Assembly (NCBI GenBank): GCA_032622095.1
Contig: CP136065.1
Coordinates: 99,335,343 to 99,399,342, forward strand
Length of the DNA stretch: 64,000 bases
From: Siphonodentalium dalli
Lineage: Eukaryota; Mollusca; Scaphopoda; Gadilida; Siphonodentaliidae
Reading direction: 5' to 3'
The notes beneath the pieces were generated by a model, which was given only the letters and a program-made list of their open reading frames with translations, was not told where the DNA came from and did no database searches. The stretch's first letter is position 1. Every line of letters starts with the position of its first letter. Positions 23,921 to 36,715 of the stretch are shown here, piece after piece. Position numbers and translations under genes: made by a program.

Positions 23921-24842
23921 TCGATATTTGGAAGCGAGTTCTTTCGTCATCTTGGGACAGCCGAGTCGCCGTAGAACGAAATCTCAATGACAGATTCAGA
24001 GACGTAAATATTACAGGATTTCCGTCGGTTGTCAAAGAGACTGCATCCACCCACCACCAACATCGACTCCAAACAGTCACCAACATCCCACATCCGATAT
24101 ATACCATCATCATTATAATGATCATCGTCATCGTTGTCACCATCCTCATCAACATCTTCATAATTAGTATCATCATCACCACCACCACTATCATCATCAT
24201 CATTATCATCGCCATCGTCATCATTATCGTCGTCATCATGATCATCACCATTAACATTATCATCACCACCATCATCATCATCGTCGTCGTCGCCATCCTC
24301 ATCAACACCATCATCATCATCATCGTCGTCGTCGTCGCCATCCTCATCAGCAGCACCATCATTATCGTCGCCATCGTCATCATCATTGTCGTCATCACTT
24401 TCAACATCGTTGTCATCGCAGTCATCACCGTCACCGTTAACATCATCATCGAGGTCATCGTCGTTATCATCGTCACCATCAGCAGCATGAGCATAATATT
24501 TCATATGCAGGTATTTCCTAACAATTGGTAATGTTTACATTGGAGAACTTCAACGTCCCACTTCGCACATCGACACGCTTTAACATTCCATATGGCTGAG
24601 CGGGAAACATTAATTTAATGATAGCCGAACTATAATCTGTATATAATCTCACCAGAACACTCGTGCGACGTATTTAGCGCGTGCATAATCGCGGTCGCAT
24701 ATCATTCGGATTATAAGATAGTGCGTTTCGTACCGAAATCGGTGATATTTGCTTCGAAATAATCACCTAATACACACACGATTAGATACCGAAAGATACT
24801 TAATCGAGGTTCACGATTAGATAGCTCTTTAAAAACACTTCT
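23921..24842. repeat. Tandem duplicated unit, copy 1 (ATC-rich)
   Basis: 922-bp unit starting TCGATATTTGGAAGCGAG. About 380 bp is an interrupted ATC/GTC trinucleotide tract. Open frames in several phases (poly-Asp, poly-Ile/Val, poly-Met/Thr) are a by-product of this tract. Confidence 0.95.
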
Positions 24843-25772
24843 TCGATATTTGGAAGCGAGTTCTTTCGTCATCTTGGGACAGCCGAGTCGCCGTAGAACG
24901 AAATCTCAATGACAGATTCAGAGAGGTAAATATTACAGGATTTCCGTCGGTTGTCAAAGAGACTGCATCCACCCACCACCAACATCGACTCCAAACAGTC
25001 ACCAACATCCCACATCCGATATATACCATCATCATTATAATGATCATCGTCATCGTTGTCACCATCCTCATCAACATCTTCATAATTAGTATCATCATCA
25101 CCACCATCACTATCATCATCATCATTATCATCGCCATCGTCATCATTATCGTCGTCATCATGATCATCACCATTAACATTATCATCACCACCATCATCAT
25201 CATCATCATCGTCGTCGTCGCCATCCTCATCACCACCATCATCATCATCATCGTCGTCGTCGTCGCCATCCTCATCAGCAGCACCATCATTATCGTCGCC
25301 ATCGTCATCATCATTGTCGTCATCACTTTCAACATCGTTGTCATCGCAGTCATCACCGTCACCGTTAACATCATCATCGAGGTCATCGTCGTTATCATCG
25401 TCACCATCAGCAGCATGAGCATAATATTTCATATGCAGGTATTTCCTAACAATTGGTAATGTTTACATTGGAGAACTTCAACGTCCCACTTCGCACATCG
25501 ACACGCTTTAACATTCCATATGGCTGAGCGGGAAACATTAATTTAATTATAGCCGAACTATAATCTGTATATAATCTCACCAGAACACTCGTGCGACGTA
25601 TTTAGCGCGTGCATAATCGCGGTCGCATATCATTCGGATTATAAGATAGTGCGTTTCGTACCGAAATCGGTGATATTTGCTTCGAAATAATCACCTAATA
25701 CACACACGATTAGATACCGAAAGATACTTAATCGAGGTTCACGATTAGATAGCTCTTTAAAAACACTTCTTC
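24843..25772. repeat. Tandem duplicated unit, copy 2
   Basis: Direct repeat of 23921-24842 with about 99% identity and a few extra ATC triplets. The junction shares CTTC. Recent duplication. Confidence 0.95.
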
Positions 25773-25904
25773 AAACATCTTTACCTGGAGCTTCTCTTCG
25801 AATGACTTTTTAACCATTAATTTATATCTGTGATTTTTTAGGATTTGCCATCTCTTAGACTTATTTTATCCGCGTGTTTGCTCTTTTATCCTATAGTATG
25901 ATGT

Positions 25905-25910
<6 letters not shown>

Positions 25911-25953
<43 letters not shown>
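25911..25953. repeat. (TA)n microsatellite
   Basis: Uninterrupted TA tract that served as target for Helitron-like H3. Confidence 0.95.
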
Positions 25954-25954
<1 letters not shown>

Positions 25955-26870
25955 TAGAAGGTGACCCGACGTCGTCCGGATTTGACCTTGAATTGTCTAT
26001 TTTGAAGGCCAAGGTCAAGTGGGGTCACGATTTGACCCGTCCAAAACACAGTGCCCGAACAAAAGTACCCGACAAAAGTACCCGTCGAAATCCATCCGGT
26101 TTTACCCGATTTGACCTTGAATTGACCATTTTGAAGGTCAGGTGGGGTCAAACACCAACACCACACAAATGGTGGAAATCGGCCCAGCGGATACCGGGAA
26201 ATCGGCCCAGCGGATACCGAGATACCCTATGCATCAAATTTCGTCCGTAAAAATTCGCCAGTTTAACCCGATTTGATTTCCACTCAAGTATATAAACGCG
26301 CCTCATACACACACGCTCATTAATTATCAAGTTTCAACGTAAAGATAAATTACCATCGGTGCCCGATATATCGCCAAGACGTCTGAAACAGTCAAATGCA
26401 TCGGCCGTTTAAGCGTTAACGTGATCTAACGTTATGACCTCTAACGACGTCATAGAAGTTACGCACTGTTTTTATCCCAGGGGGTGATGGAAGATAGTAC
26501 CACTTCTTCTTGATAATTGAGGCAGATAACTAAAACGGATACATACGCATTATATATCGTTGGAAAGAGGAAACACGAACGATTCTCACAGTGTCATTAT
26601 TATGACTGGCATTTTATTATTCGCGCTGTTTCGAATCGATTTGTAAGCACCGAACTCAAATGAAAGTCCCGTAACACAGCGTAAAAACAGATTTGACCTC
26701 GGCACGTGAAAAGTTGACCTCGGATCTGAAAATCAATAGGCCTATGTTACTCCTGACCCGAAAATACCCCCACATACCAAGTTTCATCGAAATCGGGTCT
26801 GCCGTTTTCGAGTTCATCGATTACACACACACACAAACAAACAAACAGATCTTCCAAAATATATAATAGA
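25954..26870 (-). mobile_element. Helitron-like element H3, inserted at a (TA)n tract
   Basis: On the minus strand the 3' end is a stem-loop (TCCGGACGACGTCGGG) followed by CTAG, next to the (TA)n microsatellite. The 5' end is TCTATTATATATTTTGGAAG. It contains several GACCTTGAATTG and AAGGTCA motifs and a CA/AAAC microsatellite. It directly abuts H4 head-to-tail. Confidence 0.75.
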
Positions 26871-27913
26871 CTAGAAGGTGACCCGACTTCGTCCGGGCTT
26901 TGACATTGAATTGACCATTTTGAAGGTCAAGGTCAGGTGGGGTCACGATTTGACCCGTCCAAAACACTCCCTGGAAACAATTACCACTATGGTCCACTAA
27001 GTATCAAATTTTGTCAAAATCCGTCTGGCAATTTTCCAACACCAACACCCCAAAAATGGTGGAAATTGGGCAAGCGGATACCGGGAAATCGGCCCAGCGG
27101 ATACCGAGATACCCTATGTATCAAATTTCGTCAGTAAAAATCCGCCAGTTTTACCCGATTTGATTTCCACTAAAGTATGTAAACGCGCCTCATATACACA
27201 CGCTCATTAATTATCAAGCTTCAACGTAAAGATAAATTAGCATTGTGTGGTAAATTTTAACTAATTATTTTCTCGCAGTCAAAGTTGAACAATTTCGATG
27301 TTGTTGACATTGACGGCTTGGGGCCACCGGTAGATTCCATTTCGCAACAACGAAGTATCATTTCAGCTAAATGGATTCTTGGATGAGATTCCAGACCCGC
27401 GGGGTAAATGTAAACAGCTTGAGCCTATGCGTGGTGTGAATATACAAAAAATAAATCTATCGACAATAGACCTAAGAATATTAGCTGTAACAAAATTTAT
27501 ATATCAGAAATTGTAATAAATGATATATTTTGGGATAGATGCACGATTTTTAATAGCCTGCAAATTGACAATATATATTGTAAATGTTATAATTTTGGGA
27601 AAAATACACGATGCGTAATTGCATGCCTGCAAATTGCTAACGTTCGTCGACGTATGAATATAGAGTTATCCTCCCTGCATCGCAGTGCTAAATCCGGCGT
27701 GATAGCACTGCGAATCCCGAGATATGAGTTTTGAAGGTCAAGGTCACGTCGCACGGGCAAATCAATAGGCCTATGTTAACCCCCGGCCGAAAATACCCCC
27801 ACGTACCAAGTTTCATCGAAATCGGGTCGGTCGTTTTTGAGTTCATCGATTACACACACACACACAGACAGATACACACACACACACACAGATCTTTCAA
27901 AATATATAATAGA
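26871..27913 (-). mobile_element. Helitron-like element H4, in tandem with H3
   Basis: On the minus strand it starts A|TCTATTATATATTTTGAAAG and ends with the GCCCGGACGAAGTCGGG stem-loop and CTAG at 26871-26874. That end is joined without any spacer to the TC start of H3. Inner sequence closely follows H3 (GCGGATACCGGGAAATCGG) but is longer. Confidence 0.75.
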
Positions 27914-28159
27914 TATTAATTTTTTTATCACATATTTTATGTAACAACGCCTATGAACACAACTCTGTAGTGAAATAGGCGCTCTACAAATGTTAATAAT
28001 AATAATAATAATAATCTCCCTTATTTGTCAATAATCCTAGCCTGCAATCCCAACCTCGCATGCAACGTGTTATTGCGATTTAATATCAATCGCTATCTAA
28101 TTGTGAACCTTGGTTAAGTATTTCTCGCTATCCAATCGGTTGCTTATTGGCTGGAAATA

Positions 28160-28891
28160 CACTCTTATAACTAATGTGTATGTTTTCTATGTTTTTTATC
28201 TTAAACATGTGTGTAGTATATGTGTAGTTTCATATACGTACACAAATTGTGTAACAATTTTTAAACAATAAATGGGTAAATTATACACAACTGTGTGCAT
28301 AAAATCAACATATATCCCTTACACATTTTGTGCAGATTGTTACACACAAAGATCGTATACAAGAAATGTAAGCTCAGTATTCCGAACTGTGAGTATAGTA
28401 TTAATGATATATGGAGATGTATATGTTAAAACTTTCATGGCGTACAATGTTATGCAATATTTTGCTTTGTACTGTGTCAGTTTTTGTTTTAAATTAACAA
28501 ACCAGGGTCGTGGCGAGATTGCATAATATTAGTATTTTACAACAATCATAACAAGAGACTAAGGGCAGTAATCGCCAAATAAATCCTCATATACCATTAA
28601 TACTATTCCAACAAGTCGGAATTCTGAACTGACAATCCTTGTCTACGATCACTGTAGATTATATTCCGAAAACAAATTCTCAAACTGTGATGCAGCAGAC
28701 GATATGAAACTGAAATCACCGCATTGCGCATGCTCTACCTTTTTACACAATTGTGTTAAACAAAATATACACAATATGTGTAGAACGGCCAATGGTCCAT
28801 GTAGTTATATGTAAAACTACACATTGATGTGTGTATTAATCGGTTTACACATTTTATGTGTAATCGTTTCTACACATTAGTTATAAGAGTG
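28160..28891. mobile_element. TA-flanked TIR element with ACACA/TGTGT motifs
   Basis: Ends CACTCTTATAACTAATGTGT and its complement, flanked by TA. The inside is rich in short palindromic ACACAATTGTGT-like words (28250, 28745, 28850). Tc1/mariner-type target site; no transposase frame. Confidence 0.75.
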
Positions 28892-28956
28892 TAATACATA
28901 GCTGTCTCGTTGCTCGGTGATATTCTCCCGCCTTCCATAAAAAGAGTTATAGTATA

Positions 28957-29072
28957 AAGTCATTATACAATGTTGTGTACACTATGAGTTTTTCTTGTAC
29001 TGGTCCAGGTTGTGGTGAAAAGTCATATTGGACGAGACACGCCAGTACTGTACACAACATTGTATAATGACA
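28957..29072. repeat. Short inverted repeat, 25-bp arms
   Basis: GTCATTATACAATGTTGTGT with trailing ACAC pairs with GTACACAACATTGTATAATG. The loop is about 65 bp. Confidence 0.85.
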
Positions 29073-29519
29073 TTTTTATTATCCATCTGTATGTTTATCC
29101 AAATTTTGGGAATAAAACCTTTGTGGTTATTTTTGGTATTTGTTGGCACTTAATTCTCTATAAAAGCCTGTATATTGATCATCAGAAAGCATGATTTGGA
29201 AAAGTAAACTCGGAAGTGAGAAAAAAAACTCAATGCGAAAGTGAAACGTCTGCTAAAATCCATCAGTGTTGCGCGCGCATCACAATTTCACCGATTCATT
29301 TCGCAATATAGAGTTAATTCGTGATGTCTCGGAGTCCCAATAAAAAAGTTATATTGTACAGTCGGGAGTCCAATATGACTTTCGGGAGTCCAATATGACT
29401 TGTTCCAGGACTATCACGTGACGGCTTTTGCCCAAATCGGAAATGGTGTTAGTTAAGGAATGGATAATAATATAATTTACGTGTATGTTGGAAGTACGAA
29501 GACGATATGGGCGTTCAAG

Positions 29520-29760
29520 TTTAATGCCTCGAAAAATGGTAACCGAAGTCACTTGAAAACTAATATCTTCTCATCAGTCATTTTTATATGAGGACGGTAT
29601 TCACATTGAGCTAGAAAAATGATACATGTATAGCCCATTCAATATATTTTTGGTTGAGTAAAAATATAAGTGAAGAAAACGATGAATTCTAACTTCGATG
29701 CGAGACATTAATATTATGTTCGATCACATTATGCCATATAGGTTCCCGGCCCTATTGGCG
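29520..29760. repeat. Dispersed repeat V, copy 1 (uninterrupted)
   Basis: Shares AAAAATGGTAACC, CTTCTCA, TTTTTTGGTTGAGT, GATGCGAGACATT and TCCCGGCCCTAT-type blocks with 47876-48575, where the GTGACCCGCC MITE is inserted. Confidence 0.6.
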
Positions 29761-30206
29761 CTTTCCAACCTATGTTTTCCAATTATCTTCCCACCCTATT
29801 ACAAGACTCTTCTCATTTTATAGATATGTCATCTTCGCTTCCCTTTCACTTGCAATGTACTCATGCATCACCACCGATTTTCCTATTCTTTCCTCGTACA
29901 CTTTCCATTTGAGTTTTTATCGGTGTCGGTCGTGCAGCCACCAGAACAGGCATTACATTTTTCATGAGAAATTATCGAATTACAGTTAAATGCGCTATCT
30001 GCGTTTGATCGAACAGTTATCTGAAAGGAAATGGAATTGACAACGTGGAGAAGATTACTTTAAATTTGACATTTTAGTGTGGAAAGCATTCTTGACAGTT
30101 CTGTAAAGGTTGAAAATAAAAAAATATCGTGATCATCCTTTTTTTCTGCATGCTTCGTGCGGACATCAGAGCAGCTAAAAGATGGTAATTATTCCAAAAC
30201 TCGTCT

Positions 30207-30685
30207 GTGACACGATCGCATTTAAGTGCGACCGCAGATGCTGCGTTTTTAAATCGTAGGTGGGGAAAATCACTGGCGGAGCACCCACTGCTCACGACAA
30301 TGCTCACGACAAGACCTCAGGCATATCATAGCGATCCAGCAATGTTTTTTTTAACCATGAAAATCGTGGTGTGTCCTTGGCAACACAGGCAAACAACAAA
30401 TTCAACCCATTGGACTTCTTCAGGGGAGAGACTTTTAATTGAGTTGAGGCAGGAAATGGAGTGTTTATATCATGTTCTGCCCGCTGATACCCAGACTACG
30501 GTCCCACCGTCCCGGCCACCGCAAATTGCTGACATTGTGAAAGCGGTGCATTGCAGATATATTGTGGTTATTGTTTAACAATGTTATCCTATTCTCATTG
30601 TAAATATGTTGTGTCTCAATACTCATGAAAATTTTAAAATATGAGTGTTAAGATAATAAACTATCTGAATTGAATTGAGAAATTG
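30207..30685 (+). other. Possible 3' end of a retroelement or gene
   Basis: An open frame of 123 codons without a recognisable domain is followed by a UTR-like stretch, AATAAA at 30655-30660, and a tail AATTGAATTGA. Such short-repeat tails are common in LINEs. The ORF could be chance. Confidence 0.3.
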
Positions 30686-30829
30686 CCGGGCACAAAATAA
30701 ATATAATATATAAATTATATAATATATAAATATAAAAAAAATTCAAGTTGAACTTCCAAGTTCAAATACAAATTAGACCACTGTTTAGTTTAGAAACTTA
30801 AGTGATACATGCCATCTGTATCTATATTT

Positions 30830-32110
30830 GCGAATGTTTGTCGGTCTGTGTTCTATATAAATTGACGGGGGACCATCTAAATGGAACCAAAGGGATCTAA
30901 CAGAGGTAACTTTTTACGAGGAAGATAATGATGCGGGTTAGAATTTTATAAAGTGACGCTGTTGTTGTCAGAAAGGGGGAGGGGCAGCAAAATATTTTTC
31001 GCCGATTTCCCCAAACGTATAGATAATTATCTCCATGATATGAGGAATCTAATGGTGCGGTTTAAAGATGTCACAAGTGGCGCCGTTAGAGTCAGGGGTG
31101 CACGGAAGGGTGGTATAGGCATCAACGTTGATAACCATAGTTTTTGCGCCGACTTGCACCAAATTGCTAAACATTATTTTCCATAATACGAGGAATATAA
31201 TCGTGTGATTTAAAGACCCCGAATTGGTGCCGTTTTGGTGAGAGATGGGGGGGGCACTTAATTTGATAAGAATTTGTTTAGTCGCAGATTACCACCAAAC
31301 TTATACATAATCATATCCATGATATCAGGATCTAATTCTGTGGTTTAAAGATGTCAAAAGTGGGACCGTTTGAGTCAGGGGTGTATATATGGGGTGGCAA
31401 CAAAATTGATAATGAAATTATTTTAATGCCGATTTATACCGAATTGATACATATTCTTCTCCTTGATGCGAGGAATCAAATTGCGTGATTATATACGCCA
31501 AATTGGTTCTGTTTGGGTGGGCACTAAATTTGATACGAATTTGTTTGGTTGCCGATTTCCAGCAATGTTATATATAGTCGTCTTCATAGTGAGGCTAATT
31601 GTTTGGTTGAAAGTTGTCTAAGGGGCGCCGCTTGAGTCAGGGATAGGGAGATTAGGGTCACACACAAAATTAAAAAAAAATGTTAAGCGCAAATTTCCAC
31701 CAAATTCATACACGTTCTTCTCCAATGATACAAGGAATCAAATCATGTGGGTTAAAGACGCCACATTTTGTGCCTGTATTTGCGAATGTCTTTGTCTGTC
31801 TGTGTTTTATATAACTTCACGGGGACCATCTAGATTGCACCAAAGGTCTCGTAGGGGTAACTTTTTACGAGGAAGATAATGGTTAGAATTTTCGGAAGTG
31901 ACGCTTTTTGTGTTAGGACCTGAAAATGGGAGGGGCAGCAAAAATTATGAGATATTTTTGTCGCCGTTTTCAACCAAACTTATACAAAATCATCTCCATT
32001 ATATGACGCCGTTCGAGTCAGGGGTGCACGCATGTGGAGAGGGGCACAATTTGCTACATATTTTTCTCCATGATATGAGGAATCTATAATCGTGTGACTA
32101 AAGACGCCAA
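30830..32110 (+). repeat. Degenerate minisatellite, units of about 135 bp in alternating types
   Basis: Repeats of CTCCATGATATGAGGAATCT, GGTTTAAAGATGTCA, GAGTCAGGGGTGCACG and GCCGATTTCCACCAA-like phrases. A longer block beginning GCGAATGTNTTTGTCNGTCTG and running to TTTTTACGAGGAAGATAATG is found twice, about 950 bp apart. No real coding frame. Confidence 0.8.
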
Positions 32111-32572
32111 ATTTGTTGTGTTTTCACACCAGAGACCTATACAGAACTTAAACTACACATGTAGTAGAAGGGTCTATAATATCGCAGCACCGCATGGAGC
32201 TTCATTTGCACCCCATTGGGCTGAACATTTCCAAGCACTATTGGCAAATTTCCAATTGATGGCCATGATAGTCTAAAAGTTCGACTGAAAGTAGAAAAAT
32301 ATTCAATATGTTGTCCAAATTTGATGAAAGTTGTGATCCACCCCCCCCCCCCCGGTGTCATCTTGAACTTGTATTTCAGTTGCGGTATAACGTTCTCAAA
32401 AACCATAACCCTCTGGGACAAATTTGCTGAAAGTTTGCCAGGAAAATGTCAGAGTGTGTGAAAATTTCAGAGGTGCCGATTCCAAGTTTTTAACGATTTT
32501 TGTTCATATTTTCAATGTGACTATTGTGCTGGAACCCTAACCATCACATGCCATTGTGGTCGGCCATGTTAA

Positions 32573-32755
32573 CCCTTCCATGACTGGATCTTTCTGAAAT
32601 TTTGCGAAAACCCCGTGTCAATGCATTCTCTTATATATGTACGTTTCCCTTAGGGAGCCTCGTAAATATAAGAGAATACGATGGTCTAACAATATTTACA
32701 TTGAACTTTTAAGCCAGTGCATTCTCTTTCATATGCGAGGCTCTCTATATGAGGA
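32573..32755. mobile_element. TTAA MITE with palindrome modules, copy 4 (truncated)
   Basis: Left end TTAA-CCCTTCCATGACTGG, one full module (ATGCATTCTCTTATATATG) and half of a second. The right end is missing. Confidence 0.7.
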
Positions 32756-33653
32756 TTAAATTAAGGATAATAATCGCACAATGGTGTCTGGTTCCTGTGA
32801 TCAGAAGTATCGGTCATTTCAATATATACCCACATAAGTATGGACTTTATACGCTATGAAAACAAAAGCAAAAACGATGTCTTTTTCCTGCAACATGCAA
32901 CAATAAAACCCGTTCTACACATGGATTGTACTTGGATGCTCTTAATTAAGTTATATCAAATTTTCTGGTTTTTTTTCAGTTATTGGAAGATTAGATGAGT
33001 CCTCTTTGTCTCAGTCATTTTCCGTTATATGTTTGACCAGCTACGTGTACCCAAGTCAGTTTGTTTTTGTTGCCATTGACTGACTCCACAGGCAGTTGGC
33101 ATTGACTGATTCCACAGGCAGTCATAATGACAGCGCACAACATCTCCCACTGGACGCAATCGTCTGCAACAAACGACTGGCTCAGTCGCTGATTGGTAGA
33201 ATATATTTGCTAATAACTATTAGATTGACGGCTGTGGAGAGATCCATAGCAATTCGTGTCAAAGATAAAACGTGTTCACATATATGAACCTGACTACCAT
33301 GTTAGAGCGCACGCCGAAAGCACACTGTTGATTTCCTTTATATAAATGGACACAATGTTCCATCAGTGAGTACATTCAGTACTACTCAGACTACGTTTTT
33401 GCCTCGCGAGAACCCAGGCACGCAGTATTTACTTATCGTGACGGCCATTGTCACTCCAAGCTCTGTTGATTCAGACTATCCCGGTGCGGTTAATTCTGGG
33501 CCCGTGATCTGTGCCATTTAAAATGATTGATTTTCGGTTTCTCTATCTCCATCGTGATAGGTCTGTCAGTTACAGCCGTCAGTCGAAAGATATTCCATTA
33601 AACTAAACTGTCAACTGCGGCCCCCGGTGAAGGACAGTCCACTTTCGTCACGA

Positions 33654-35700
33654 GCTAAGTGCGTTGGTATATCATGGATATAGGATTGGTTGTCTCTGAC
33701 CAGATGGTGGTACATCATGTAAGATATCATATTCCAGAACATTAGCCATTCTTCTTTCAGTATACTAAGCTAAGTGTGTTGGTATCATGGATATATGATT
33801 GATTGTCTCTGACCATATGGTGGTTACATCATGCAAAACATCACATTCTATAAAATGTAGCCATTAATCTTTCAGTATTCTAAGTTAAGTGCGTTGGTAT
33901 CATGGATATAGGATTGGTTGTCTCTGACCAGATGGTGGTACATCATGTAAGATATCACATTCCAGAACATTAGCCATTCTTCTTTCAGTATACTAAGCTA
34001 AGTGTGTTGGTATCATGGATATATGATTGATTGTCTCTGACCATATGGTGGTTACATCATGCAAAACATCACATTCTATAAAATGTAGCCATTAATCTTT
34101 CAGTATTCTAAGTTAAGTGCGTTGGTATCATGGATATAGGATTGGTTGTCTCTGACCAGATGGTGGTATATCATGTAAGATATCACTATCCAGAACATGT
34201 AGCCATTCATCTTTCAGTATACTAAGCTAAGTGTGTTGGCATCATGTATATAGGATTGGTTGTCTCTGACCAGATGGTGGTATATCATGTAATATATCAC
34301 ATTCCAGAACATATAGTCATTCGTTGTTCAGTAAACTAAGCTAAGTGTGTTGGTATCATGTATATAGGATTGGTTGTCTCTGACCAGATGGTGGTATATC
34401 ATGTAAGATATCACATTCCAGAACATATAGTCATTCGTTGTTCAGTATACTTAGCTAATTGTGTTGGTATCATGGATATAGGATTGGTTGTCTCTGACCA
34501 GATGGTGGTATATCATGTAAGATATCACATTCCAGAACATGTAGCCATTCATCTTTCAGTATACTAAGCTAAGTGTGTTGGCATCATGTATATAGGATTG
34601 GTTGTCTCTGACCAGATGGTGGTATATCATGTAATATATCACATTCCAGAACATATAGTCATTCGTTGTTCAGTAAACTAAGCTAAGTGTGTTGGCATCA
34701 TGTATATAGGATTGGTTGTCTCTGACCAGATGGTGGTACATCATGTAAGATATCACATTCCAGAACATGTAGCATTTGATCTTTCAGTATACTAAGCTAA
34801 GTGTGTTGGCATCATGTATATATGATTGGTTTCTCTAGCCAGATGGAGGCACATGTATATGTAAGATATCATATTCCAGAACAGGTAGCCATTAATCTTT
34901 CAGTACTCTGATCTAAGTAGGTTGGTATCATGGATATATGATTGGTTGTCTCTGACCAGATGGTGGCACATCATGTAATATATCACGTTACAGAACATGT
35001 AGCCATTCACCTTTCAGTATACTAAGTTAAGTGCGTTGATATCATGGCTATATTATTGGTTTATGTGACCAGATGGTGGTACATGTACATGTAAGATATC
35101 ACATTACAGAACATGTAACCATTCACCTTTCAGTATACTAAACTAAGTGTGTTGACATCGTGGATAAAGGATTGGTTGTCTCTGATCAGATGGTGGTATA
35201 TCATGTAAGATACATTCCAGAACATATAGTCATCCATCGTTCAGTATACTAAGCTAATTGCGTTGATATCATGGCTATATGATTGGTTTATGTGACCAGA
35301 TGGTGGTACATGTACATGTAGGATATCACATTCCAGAACATATAGCCTTTCATCTTTCAGTATGCTAAGCTAAGTACGTTGGTGTCATGAATATAGGATT
35401 GGTTTCTCTAGCCAGATGGTGGCACAAATAAGATATCACATTGCAGAACATATAGTCATTCGTTGTTCAGTAAACTAAGCTAAGTGTGTTGGTATCATGG
35501 ATATAGGATTGGTTGTCTCTGACCAGATGGTGGTATATCATGTAAGATATCTCATTCCAGAACATATAGTCATTCATTGTTCAGTACACTAAACTAAGTG
35601 CGTTGGTATCATGGATGTAGGATTGGTTGTCTCTGACCAGATGGTGGTACGTGTGAGATATCACATTCCAGAATATATAGTCATTCATCTTTTAGCATAC
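33654..35700 (+). repeat. Satellite array, about 18 units of 114 bp
   Basis: Direct units with the core TATAGGATTGGTTGTCTCTG and GACCAGATGGTGGTA, each ending TTTCAGTATACTAAGC. The first four units form two near-identical 228-bp dimers (33655-33885, 33886-34115). Later units diverge more. Unit length is a multiple of three, which explains the short open frame at 34358-34567. Lies in intron 1. Confidence 0.95.
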
Positions 35701-35786
35701 ATTCCTTCTTCATAGACATCGTTGGAACATAGGATAAGTTTACTAGTCTGCGAATAAGTACTCGTATATAAATTGGCTATTGAAAA

Positions 35787-35935
35787 GGGACGCCACCCAC
35801 AACCACCGACGACATTGGAACAGAGACGTTATAGAAGACGAAACTCACTTCCTGATTGAACGCAGTGGTTACCGCACACAACGTCTTGAGCTCATTGGCC
35901 GTATGGAGATTCATGTCCCTGACTGTTTGCCATAA
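35787..35935 (+). pseudogene. Non-LTR retrotransposon C-terminal fragment
   Basis: Plus-strand reading VIEDETHFLIERSGYRTQR resembles the zinc-binding tail found after reverse transcriptase in many CR1/L2-like LINEs (usually E-D-E-x-H-F-L-x-x-C-x-x-Y). A Cys is changed to Arg and a stop follows at 35932. Directly beside the end of the satellite. Confidence 0.55.
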
Positions 35936-36637
35936 TGTTATCCAACAATTTTCCAAATTCAGACTTCCGTTAAAACAACTAATCCTTCAAACTATTACAA
36001 CAACTACGGCTTATCACTGAAGGTATCTCATTAACCACACCAGAACGCCTGTAAATGCGGACCAAAAATCTACTAATCGGATTAAATACACCCCCGATAC
36101 TTCGCAATACGACCTTTAGTCTACATCCCAAATGAGACATATTTCATCAGCAACGTTAGCTGTTATATTATGCATTGTGTTCCAGCAATAAAATCTTCAA
36201 AAGTGGCCCAGTCATTTTTCACACCTAAATATCGAAAGTATTTAACGCGTTCATAAAAGTTACATACTGCAACAATCAAACATTAGCGAGTACATACATC
36301 ATGCAACAAGTCTAACCGGTACGCAATATAGTGAGTACGTTATTAATCAAATTTACCCCATAGCTCCAATGACATCGCCAGATCAGCCTCGCAGTATACA
36401 CCGTGGGGGGGGGGGTAATCACATACTAGGAAAGTACGCCCTGTCTGGCGGGCATGCGATGGATGGAGGGGTCACGTAACTATACGTCTTCAGTTAGTTT
36501 ATTTTATTTGCTCAATACATACTATATGTACAAGATCAAAATGTATGAGATGACAGTGCTGCCATTTACAATAACACCCTCTCCCTATTGTCAAAACACT
36601 GTTAATAAATATAAACAAACGATAGAGGTGTGATGGG

Positions 36638-36715
36638 GGATAGTGAGATAGATATATGGAGAGAGAGATATAGAGAGAGATAGAGAGAGAGAGCGAGAGA
36701 GAGAGCTGGAGAGAT
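36638..36715. repeat. (GA)n-rich microsatellite
   Basis: Interrupted GAGA/GATA tract. The minus-strand ORF across it (poly-Ser/Leu) is not a gene. Confidence 0.9.

Noticed and set aside
23904-25459. Long ORFs on both strands (poly-Asp, poly-Ile/Val, poly-Met/Thr)
   Set aside because: They come from the ATC/GAT trinucleotide tract, are open in several frames at once and have no domain; low-complexity artefact.
33654-35700. Direct repeats with even spacing, resembling a CRISPR array
   Set aside because: Whole 114-bp units are similar, with no unique spacers; the context is a eukaryotic intron. It is a satellite.
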